NCBI GenBank assembly: GCA_023251695.1
Contig: JAHEYE010000080.1
Coordinates: 1 to 12,316 of the forward strand
From: Sphingobacteriaceae bacterium
GTDB lineage: Bacteria; Bacteroidota; Bacteroidia; B-17B0; Aurantibacillaceae
Direction: 5' to 3'
Length of the DNA stretch: 12,316 nt
Every line of letters begins with the position of its first letter. The first letter of the stretch is position 1. A program made the translations under genes and the position numbers. Shown piece by piece: positions 6,291-12,316 of this stretch. A model generated the notes under the pieces. It was given only the letters and a program-made list of their open reading frames with translations, searched no databases and was not told where the DNA came from.

Positions 6291-7754
6291 ATGAAAAAGT
6301 TAGTATTAATATTCGTTTTCGGGTGGTTTTTCCTTCATTCATCAGCTTCGGTTACCGCCTATTTTAATTATGGCATATTTAATGTACCAAGCGGTTCTCC
6401 TTTTATCGAAACTTATCTTACGGTTATCGGCAGTTCCATCCGCCACAAAGCCGTAAACGGAGGCCTTCAGGGTTCGGTCAACATTAAAGTGCTCATTACG
6501 AAAAACGGTGAACTCTATACGGGCGATAATTATAATTTGTTGAGTCCGGTTGATAAAGATACGCTAAGCATCACGAGTTTTATTGACAATCACCGTTACG
6601 CTTTACCAAATGGCTCTTATGGTATCGAAATTACTTTAACCGATAACAATGATCCCTTAAAAAAATCGTTTACTTATAAAGAAAATGTGGTCATTAATTA
6701 TTCTAAAACCGAAATATCATCTTCTTCTATTCAGGCTCTGGAATCTTATGCCAAAACTGTTAACCAAAGTTCTATTTCAAAAAGCGGTTACGATCTTATT
6801 CCTTACAATGTGAATTATTATCCTGAAAAACAGAACAAATTAAGTTTCTACATGGAGACCTACGCCACGGATACAGTTTTAGGAAAGGGACAAAACTTTG
6901 TTTATGAATACCACATCGAACGTAAGGAGGATAGTGTGGAGATGATGCGCGGCTTTAAAAAACAAACAACCGCTAAAGTAAATCCATTATTGGCGCAATT
7001 GGATATTTCGGGACTTGAAACAGGAAATTATTATCTGGTCATTCAGTTAAAAGATAAAACCAATAAAGTTCAATTACAAAAAAAATGGTTCTTTCAGCGT
7101 AGAAATAATATTCTGAAAGCGATTGGATATAAAGAAAAACGTTCTGTGTATGAATTCTTCGGGAATTACAATAATATCGATACCATGAAAATGTTTGTGG
7201 AATGTTTATGGCCTATTTCAACGACTCTCGAAAAAGATTGGCAAATAAATGTTTCGCTTTCGAAAGACCCTGAAGCGATGAAGAAATATATTGTTGATTT
7301 CTGGCAAAAAAAATCAGGCGATTCTTTAGACCCTTTGCAACTATGGATCGCCTATTACGATCAGGTAAAATATGTAAACAAAACATTTAGGTGCGGAAAA
7401 CAAAGAGGATATTATACCGATAGGGGAAGAATGTATCTTCAATATGGTAAACCCGATCAGCGCGTGCAGCAACCCAGCGAACCTTATTCTTACCCGTATG
7501 AGATTTGGCAGTATTATACGGTTTACGACCAAACCAACGGACAATTCTACCACAACAAAAAATGTGTTTTCGTAAATAAAAATATTGCTGATGATTGCTA
7601 TAAATTAATTCACTGTGAGATCAGAGGCGAGCAATACAACGACAAATGGCGTTATGAAATTACTAAGCGGGAGAATAATCCTAATCTTGATGCAACCCAA
7701 CCGAGCACACAGCAAGGGAATAATTACAACGAGTTTTTTAACAATCCCAAATAA
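6291..7754 (+). CDS. GWxTD-domain-containing exported protein
   Basis: A 487-residue protein with an N-terminal signal peptide (MKKLVLIFVFGWFFLHSSAS, probable cleavage near residue 23), so it is exported to the periplasm or outer membrane. The C-terminal third carries the GWxTD domain signature in variant form: G363-YYTD-367, then RGRMYLQYGKPD (368-379), then YPYEIWQYY (391-399). Residues 25-260 look beta-rich with tandem Ig-like or extracellular-type segments, and I cannot name individual domains. GWxTD proteins are common in Bacteroidota and have no established biochemical role that I know of. ATG 6291 is the only sensible start given the signal peptide. The next gene begins 3 bases after the stop, so the two form an operon. 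Confidence 0.85.
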   Translation: MKKLVLIFVFGWFFLHSSASVTAYFNYGIFNVPSGSPFIETYLTVIGSSIRHKAVNGGLQGSVNIKVLITKNGELYTGDNYNLLSPVDKDTLSITSFIDNHRYALPNGSYGIEITLTDNNDPLKKSFTYKENVVINYSKTEISSSSIQALESYAKTVNQSSISKSGYDLIPYNVNYYPEKQNKLSFYMETYATDTVLGKGQNFVYEYHIERKEDSVEMMRGFKKQTTAKVNPLLAQLDISGLETGNYYLVIQLKDKTNKVQLQKKWFFQRRNNILKAIGYKEKRSVYEFFGNYNNIDTMKMFVECLWPISTTLEKDWQINVSLSKDPEAMKKYIVDFWQKKSGDSLDPLQLWIAYYDQVKYVNKTFRCGKQRGYYTDRGRMYLQYGKPDQRVQQPSEPYSYPYEIWQYYTVYDQTNGQFYHNKKCVFVNKNIADDCYKLIHCEIRGEQYNDKWRYEITKRENNPNLDATQPSTQQGNNYNEFFNNPK

Positions 7755-7757
7755 TTT

Positions 7758-8795
7758 ATGTCAAAAAGCAGGGTAGCGGTAGTTATTTTAAATTTCAACG
7801 GAAAACAGTTTTTAGAACAATTCCTGCCATCGGTTACCAAGTTCTCTGCTAATCATAAAATTATTGTAGCTGATAATAATTCAACAGATGACTCTGTAAA
7901 TTTCTTAAAAAGTAATTATACTTCTGTTCAAATCGTGCAAAACACTTCCAATACAGGCTTTGCTCAGGGCTATAACGATGCATTGAAAAATATAGATGCT
8001 GAATATTATGTGCTGTTAAATTCGGATGTTGAGGTGACTCAAAACTGGATTGAAGATGTTGTTTCTTTAATGGATAGCAATCCGTCCATTGCTGCTTGTC
8101 AGCCTAAAATTTTGGATTTTAATAACCGCAATAAATTTGAATATGCCGGTGCGGCCGGGGGCTTCATTGATAAATACGGTTATCCGTTTTGCAGAGGAAG
8201 GGTTTTTAATAGTCTGGAAGAAGATACTAAGCAATTTAACGACAGCGCTGAGGTTTTTTGGGCAACTGGCGCTTGCATGTTTGTGCGTTCTAAAGCATTT
8301 TGGGAAGTTGGGGGTTTTGATGGGGACTATTTCGCGCATATGGAAGAAATTGATTTGTGCTGGCGTTTAAAAAATATTGGCTACAAAATTTTTGTGGAAC
8401 CTAAAAGCGTAGTGTATCATGTAGGCGGAGGAACGCTCAATAAATTAAGTTCACGGAAAACTTTTTTGAATTTCAGGAATAATCTCACAACGCTTACCAA
8501 AAATCATCCGCCACGTTTTTTATTCTTTAAAATAATTTTCAGAATGAATCTCGATGGAATTGCAGCCTTTAAATTTTTATTGGATGGCCAGCCCAAGCAT
8601 TTTTTAGCGGTATTACGTGCGCACTTTGCTTATTACGGATGGCTTCCAAAAACCCTGGCAAAGCGCAAAAAAGCCAAACTGCACACTAGCTTTAAATTTA
8701 CTTTGTCGAAAGCTTATGATGGGAATATAGTATTAGAGCATTTTATCCGTAAGAAAAAAACTTTCAGTGAATTGGATAAAGGTTATTTTAACTGA
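7758..8795 (+). CDS. Family 2 glycosyltransferase, rhamnosyltransferase-like
   Basis: A 345-residue GT-A glycosyltransferase, probably cytoplasmic or peripheral at the membrane, adding a sugar to a lipid-linked glycan. Motifs are VAVVILNFNGKQFLE (6-20), VADNNSTDDS (37-46), NTGFAQGYNDAL (65-76), the DxD-type LLNSDVEV (86-93), GGFDGDYFAHMEEIDLCWRL (175-194) with the general-base acidic pair, and VYHVGGGT (209-216). This set matches the WcaA/rhamnosyltransferase branch. No transmembrane segment is obvious. It lies 3 bases after the GWxTD gene. Its last 8 bases overlap the end of the convergent symporter gene. Donor and acceptor cannot be told from sequence. Confidence 0.9.
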   Translation: MSKSRVAVVILNFNGKQFLEQFLPSVTKFSANHKIIVADNNSTDDSVNFLKSNYTSVQIVQNTSNTGFAQGYNDALKNIDAEYYVLLNSDVEVTQNWIEDVVSLMDSNPSIAACQPKILDFNNRNKFEYAGAAGGFIDKYGYPFCRGRVFNSLEEDTKQFNDSAEVFWATGACMFVRSKAFWEVGGFDGDYFAHMEEIDLCWRLKNIGYKIFVEPKSVVYHVGGGTLNKLSSRKTFLNFRNNLTTLTKNHPPRFLFFKIIFRMNLDGIAAFKFLLDGQPKHFLAVLRAHFAYYGWLPKTLAKRKKAKLHTSFKFTLSKAYDGNIVLEHFIRKKKTFSELDKGYFN

Positions 8796-10299
8796 CTTTT
8801 GTTTGCTTATCCGATATCAGGAATAAACCCATAAACGTAAAGACGCCGTTTATCAGAATCAACTCGGTGCCTATTTTGTAACCACTGAATATAGTTTCTG
8901 ATAATGTTTTAATGCCAAGACTCACATGTAGTTTCTTTTCGTACCACTCCGGACTACAACATATATCTATACCCAAAACAAGTAGTGGCGCTATGATGCA
9001 AACGGCCCAAACGAATTTGTTATTTAAGCTGCGTTTTGTAAGTATACCGAAAGAAAACAATCCCAATAATGGCCCATAAGTGATGCTCGCAAATTTTAAA
9101 ATAAAATCAATGATTAGTTTGTCGTTAATGGCTTTAAACAGCAAAACCATCATAAAAAACACAAACGCAAAAGCAAAATGAACTTTCAAACGCGTTTTCT
9201 TTTTCTCCTTTTCTGTACCCGGTTTATTGTTGATGTTTAAAATATCGATGCAAAAGCAGGAGGTAATGGAAGTGATGGCTCCATCCACGCTTGGAAATAA
9301 GGCTGAAATAAGCGCAATAATAAAAACAATACCAATAACACCGCTGAATTGATCACTAAGAGCAATGGTTGGAAACAAATCATCGGGTGCTACACTTATG
9401 TTTTGACTGCCGGCATACAGGTATAAAATACCGCCCAGGAACAAGAACAAAAAATTGACAATAACCAATACGATTGAAAAGGAAATAATGTTTTTCTGTG
9501 AGTCGCCCATTGTTTTTACGCTGATGTTTTTCTGCATCATTTCCTGATCAAGTCCCGTCATGGCAATGGCAATAAAAGCGCCGCCAATAATATGTTTTAA
9601 AAAGAACGAAGCTGATTTTACATCCGTATTAAATACTGATGTATAGCCTTTACTGCTCATTAATGATAGTGCGCCGGTAAAATCGAGGTTCATAGCGCGG
9701 ATAATAACGATGATACAAATGGCGAGGCCAAGTAGCATACCGGTTGTTTGAAGCGTGTCGGTATAAATAATTGTTTTAACGCCTCCTTCAAAGGTGTACA
9801 GTAGAATTAGAATTAGTATCACCAATGCCGTTAATTCGAATGGCACAGCAAGCTTATCGAAAATAAATATCTGCAGAATGCTGATAACAAGATAAAGTCT
9901 TGCAGTTGCGCCTACCAGACGTGAAAGAATAAAAAAGAAAGCGCCCGCTTTATGTGCATTTACACCAAATCTTTTTTCGAGATAGGTATAAATGGATGTT
10001 AGATTGAGGCGGTAATAAAGCGGAATCAATACAAATGCTATCACCATATAACCTAAGAGATAACCAAGAACTACCTGAAAGTAGAAAAAATTGCCGGTAC
10101 CAACTCCACCCGGTACACTTACAAAAGTTACGCCACTGAGACTAGTGCCTATCATCCCGAAAGCAACCAGCATCCAGTTGCTGTTTTTGTTACCTATAAA
10201 AAAAGACGCGTTGTCGGAATTCCTACCCGTGTACCAGGCTACAAGCAAGAGTATAAGGAAATAGGAAATAACGAAGACAAATAATAATGCCGGTGACAT
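8788..10299 (-). CDS. Sodium:solute symporter (SSS family)
   Basis: A 503-residue polytopic inner-membrane transporter with about 13 hydrophobic segments, coupling sodium influx to uptake of an unidentified solute. SSS-family marks are GTSLSGVTFVSVPG (51-64) in the first core helix region, EGGVKTIIYTDTLQ (171-184), TGLDQEMMQKN (248-258), and ALFPSVDGAITS (333-344). The last lies in the helix that supplies sodium-site serines in this family (S337 is a candidate). The ATG at 10299 begins directly before the first membrane helix. The 3' end overlaps the convergent glycosyltransferase by 8 bases. No substrate-specific neighbour is present; sugars, sialic acid-type or organic solutes are all possible. 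Confidence 0.93.
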   Translation of the reverse strand: MSPALLFVFVISYFLILLLVAWYTGRNSDNASFFIGNKNSNWMLVAFGMIGTSLSGVTFVSVPGGVGTGNFFYFQVVLGYLLGYMVIAFVLIPLYYRLNLTSIYTYLEKRFGVNAHKAGAFFFILSRLVGATARLYLVISILQIFIFDKLAVPFELTALVILILILLYTFEGGVKTIIYTDTLQTTGMLLGLAICIIVIIRAMNLDFTGALSLMSSKGYTSVFNTDVKSASFFLKHIIGGAFIAIAMTGLDQEMMQKNISVKTMGDSQKNIISFSIVLVIVNFLFLFLGGILYLYAGSQNISVAPDDLFPTIALSDQFSGVIGIVFIIALISALFPSVDGAITSITSCFCIDILNINNKPGTEKEKKKTRLKVHFAFAFVFFMMVLLFKAINDKLIIDFILKFASITYGPLLGLFSFGILTKRSLNNKFVWAVCIIAPLLVLGIDICCSPEWYEKKLHVSLGIKTLSETIFSGYKIGTELILINGVFTFMGLFLISDKQTKVS

Positions 10300-10302
10300 T
10301 TT

Positions 10303-10336
10303 AATTATGAATTATGAATTAAAAATGATGAATTAT
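10303..10336. repeat. AT-rich short tandem repeat (AATTATG units)
   Basis: AATTATG occurs twice in tandem (10303-10309 and 10310-10316), plus AATT, and a related ATGAATTAT follows at 10328-10336. It sits immediately upstream of the symporter start in the 152-base divergent spacer before recR. It resembles low-complexity intergenic repeats frequent in this phylum. Confidence 0.6.
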
Positions 10337-10438
10337 CGGCTTGTTTTAAGTGTTAAATAAAGTATTTCTTCACATCAGATAACTCATAATTGTTAATAGT
10401 TCAGTCTTGAGGGTTGAAAACCTTAAAGGGTTTAATAT

Positions 10439-10446
10439 TAAATTTG
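10439..10446 (+). promoter_or_regulatory. Bacteroidota-type -7 promoter box (TAAATTTG) for recR
   Basis: Exact TAnnTTTG match ending 5 bases before the recR ATG. A TTG at 10414-10416 lies 22 bases upstream, somewhat longer than ideal for the -33 element. It implies a very short leader for the recR transcript and argues against the upstream in-frame TTG at 10407 as a start. Confidence 0.5.
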
Positions 10447-10451
10447 ACATC

Positions 10452-11066
10452 ATGCAATTCAGTTCAAAAATAATAGAGCAGGCTGTTGAGACCTTTGCCC
10501 AATTACCCGGGGTAGGGAAAAAGACTGCCTTGCGTTATGTATTGCATTTGATTAAACAGAACGATACTGAGCAGTTGGCGCAAATCATCAGGCAATTAAA
10601 AACAGATCTGAAGTTTTGTAGTAAATGCCAGAATATTTGTGAGAGCACGGTTTGTGATATTTGCTCTAATCCGGTGCGGGATCAGTCTTTATTATGTGTT
10701 GTTCAGGATTACCGCGATGTAATGGCCATTGAGAATACAGGTTTATACAAAGGTCTCTATCATGTTTTAGGCGGATTGATCTCACCAATGGAAGGCGTCG
10801 GACCGGGCCATTTAAATATTGATTCACTTTCGGCAAGAATGGAGGAGTCGAAGGTTAAGGAAGTTATTCTTGCTTTAAATGCCACCATGGAAGGAGAAAC
10901 AACCTCTTTTTATATTTACCGTAAGTTGGCCCCATATAAAGTAAAACTCTCAGCCATTGCCAGGGGAATTGCCGTAGGTGATGAACTTGAATATACAGAT
11001 GAAGCCACTTTGGGTCGTTCTATTGCTAACCGCCAGCCTTTCAGCGCTTTTTTTAGTGTGGAATAA
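10452..11066 (+). CDS. recR: Recombination mediator protein RecR
   Basis: A 204-residue protein acting with RecO (and RecF) to load RecA at gapped DNA. The domains are in the usual order: an N-terminal helix-hairpin-helix (LPGVGKKTALRYVLHL, 18-33), a zinc finger with C56, C59, C68 and C71, and a Toprim domain from about residue 79 (LLCVVQDYRDVMAIE) that includes YHVLGGLISPMEGVGPG (103-119). The C-terminal GIAVGDELEYTDEATLGRSI (172-191) carries the Walker B-like family ending. Length is normal. ATG 10452 gives the standard family N-terminus (MQFSSKIIEQAVE); an in-frame TTG at 10407 would add 15 atypical residues. It is followed after 23 bases by a glycosyltransferase gene, so it is probably first in an operon. 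Confidence 0.97.
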   Translation: MQFSSKIIEQAVETFAQLPGVGKKTALRYVLHLIKQNDTEQLAQIIRQLKTDLKFCSKCQNICESTVCDICSNPVRDQSLLCVVQDYRDVMAIENTGLYKGLYHVLGGLISPMEGVGPGHLNIDSLSARMEESKVKEVILALNATMEGETTSFYIYRKLAPYKVKLSAIARGIAVGDELEYTDEATLGRSIANRQPFSAFFSVE

Positions 11067-11089
11067 ATTGTATTTTTCGGTATAAACTG

Positions 11090-11803
11090 ATGAGTTCTGA
11101 GCTTGTATCCATAATCCTTCCTTGTTATAATGAAGCAGGGCATCTCGAAAAAAGTATAAGACTGTTATATGAGGAAGCAAATAATTTCGGTTTTCCTTAC
11201 GAATTTATTTTTGTTGAGGATAAAAGCAAAGATAATACACGCGAGCTTTTAGAAAACCTGGAGCCAAAAATAAAAAATGCACAATTTATATATCATGATT
11301 CCAATAAAGGAAGGGGAGCAGCCGTAAAGTCTGGAGTTGCTGTAGCAAAAGGTAATATTATCGGTTTTATTGATATTGATCTGGAAGTGAGTCCACGATA
11401 CATCGTTCAATTTGTTGAAGCACTTAAAACTAATGATGCGGCAATAGGTAACCGAAAATATTTTTCTGATTCGGTGATGCGTGCTTTAATCCGTGATACG
11501 GTGAGTAATTATTACAGTTCTTTGAATCGGAAAATACTTAAACATAATTATAGTGATACGGAGGCGGGTTTTAAGTTTTTCAGAAGGGAGTCTTTGGCTC
11601 CGTTTTTTAAATTACAAACTAACGATCATTGGTTTTGGGATACCGAATTTATGATGTATTGTTTTAACCAACAACTGAAGGTGTCGCAGATCGAAGTAGA
11701 TTTTTTGCGCGATCAAACCAAAAAATCGACTGTAAATGTGCTTAACGATTCGTTTTATTATTTGCGTGAATTGCTGAAATTCAGAAAACAACTAAAAAAG
11801 TAA
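11090..11803 (+). CDS. Family 2 glycosyltransferase, dolichyl/polyprenyl-phosphate mannose synthase (DPM1)-like
   Basis: A 237-residue GT-A enzyme that would transfer a hexose from a nucleotide sugar to a polyprenyl phosphate at the cytoplasmic face. Motifs are VSIILPCYNEAGHLEKS (6-22), FVEDKSKDNT (41-50), NKGRGAAVKSG (72-82), the metal-binding FIDIDLEV with D95 and D97 (93-100), SDTEAGFKFF (155-164) and WFWDTEFMMY (181-190). It lacks the C-terminal membrane helices found in ArnC/GtrB-type members, so it would be peripheral. The start ATG lies 23 bases after recR, and the next gene starts 2 bases after this stop (TAA, one T, ATG). The donor sugar cannot be assigned. Confidence 0.9.
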   Translation: MSSELVSIILPCYNEAGHLEKSIRLLYEEANNFGFPYEFIFVEDKSKDNTRELLENLEPKIKNAQFIYHDSNKGRGAAVKSGVAVAKGNIIGFIDIDLEVSPRYIVQFVEALKTNDAAIGNRKYFSDSVMRALIRDTVSNYYSSLNRKILKHNYSDTEAGFKFFRRESLAPFFKLQTNDHWFWDTEFMMYCFNQQLKVSQIEVDFLRDQTKKSTVNVLNDSFYYLRELLKFRKQLKK

Positions 11804-11804
11804 T

Positions 11805-12316
11805 ATGCAGAGTCCGCTTTATTGGCACCCGGGGTTTTATTCATTTATCATGAAGAAACTTTATGGTTCTTATTACAGCAAACGCTATTCTGAAATTGTT
11901 AAATTAATTCCTGATAATTGTTCTTTGCTTGAATTGTGCATGGGGGACCTTTATTTCTACGAACATTATCTGAAGAAAAAGAACATTAATTATTCCTGTG
12001 CGGATATTAACCCTGTTTTTGTTAATGCGGCGAAGAAGAAAAGCATCAATGCAGTGCTGATGGATATGCTTAAAGACGAAATCCCTAGGAGCGATTATAT
12101 TCTTTTACAGGGAAGTCTTTATCATTCAATCCCTCATCAAAAAGAATTAGTAAATAAAATACTTGGGAGTACAGGAAAACAACTAATCATCTCTGAGAAC
12201 ATTCAAAATATAAGTAATTCATCAAACAGTTTTAAGGCCTGGCTCGGAGGAGCTTTTTCAAAGGCAAAAGCGGGGCAGTCTAAAATTAAATTCACAAAAG
12301 AAACATTGAAGGACAG
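11805..12316 (+). CDS. SAM-dependent methyltransferase-like protein, partial (runs off right edge)
   Basis: 170 codons are visible from ATG 11805, open to the window end. The layout fits a class I SAM methyltransferase: a putative motif I LLELCMGDLYFYE (41-53), an acidic second-strand end at D67 in SCADINP, and a motif IV-like DYILLQGSLYHSI (97-109). Motif I departs from the usual LDxGxGxG, since the glycine-rich loop is reduced to one glycine, so SAM binding is a likely but not firm reading. It begins one base after the DPM1-like glycosyltransferase stop, which points to translational coupling and perhaps a role in the same glycan or lipid pathway. Confidence 0.65.
   Translation, partial: MQSPLYWHPGFYSFIMKKLYGSYYSKRYSEIVKLIPDNCSLLELCMGDLYFYEHYLKKKNINYSCADINPVFVNAAKKKSINAVLMDMLKDEIPRSDYILLQGSLYHSIPHQKELVNKILGSTGKQLIISENIQNISNSSNSFKAWLGGAFSKAKAGQSKIKFTKETLKD

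Noticed and set aside
6080..6367. Open frame of 95 codons on plus strand containing GEGGIRTPGG
   Set aside because: It is the antisense translation of tRNA-Ser(UGA). This peptide is a well-known false protein arising from the complement of serine tRNA genes.
8089..8370. Overlapping frames on both strands inside the rhamnosyltransferase-like gene (8067-8370)
   Set aside because: The real frame carries complete GT2 motifs across this stretch. The alternatives show no motif or start context.
10419..10433. Short dyad AACC...GGTT upstream of recR
   Set aside because: The four-base arms are expected by chance in a spacer of this size.
10916..11180. Two minus-strand frames of about 75 codons over the recR / glycosyltransferase junction
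   Set aside because: Both lie antisense to confidently identified genes and have no recognisable features.

Overview
The window looks like chromosomal DNA from a member of the Bacteroidota. Evidence for this is the AT-rich sequence, weak or absent Shine-Dalgarno sites, several exact copies of the Bacteroidota promoter box TAnnTTTG just ahead of genes, a GWxTD-domain secreted protein, and the protein character of Tgt, RecR, RsmG and the sodium:solute symporter. I cannot place it below phylum. Most of the content is housekeeping and envelope genes. There is no phage, IS element, CRISPR array or obvious genomic island.

Layout. (1) 1-1692, minus strand: a HAD-type sugar-phosphate phosphatase followed by tgt (queuine tRNA-ribosyltransferase), which runs off the left edge. 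(2) 1693-1880: a divergent spacer holding an imperfect inverted repeat and a promoter box. (3) 1881-4332, plus strand: a membrane family-2 glycosyltransferase split by an apparent one-base frameshift, an ECF-type sigma factor overlapping its end, and rsmG with its own promoter. (4) 4336-6187, minus strand: a two-TM potassium-channel-like protein with a long N-terminal 12-residue repeat domain, then a tRNA-Ser(UGA) with clear promoter and terminator. (5) 6291-8795, plus strand: a GWxTD-domain protein and a second glycosyltransferase, 3 bases apart. (6) 8788-10299, minus strand: a sodium:solute symporter overlapping the previous gene tail-to-tail by 8 bases. (7) 10452-12316, plus strand: recR, a DPM1-like glycosyltransferase and a partial methyltransferase-like gene, tightly packed.

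How the genes relate. tgt, rsmG and the tRNA serve translation, and recR serves recombinational repair. Three family-2 glycosyltransferases, the GWxTD protein and the symporter serve the envelope or transport. The layout suggests short independent transcription units rather than one pathway.

The most unusual item is the channel protein at 4336-6021. It has sixteen uninterrupted 12-residue repeats (F at positions 1 and 6, G at 9), predicted here to form a beta-solenoid, joined to a single pore module with a TIGYGE filter. The next most useful observation is the frameshift near 2625 that splits what should be one glycosyltransferase of about 380 residues.
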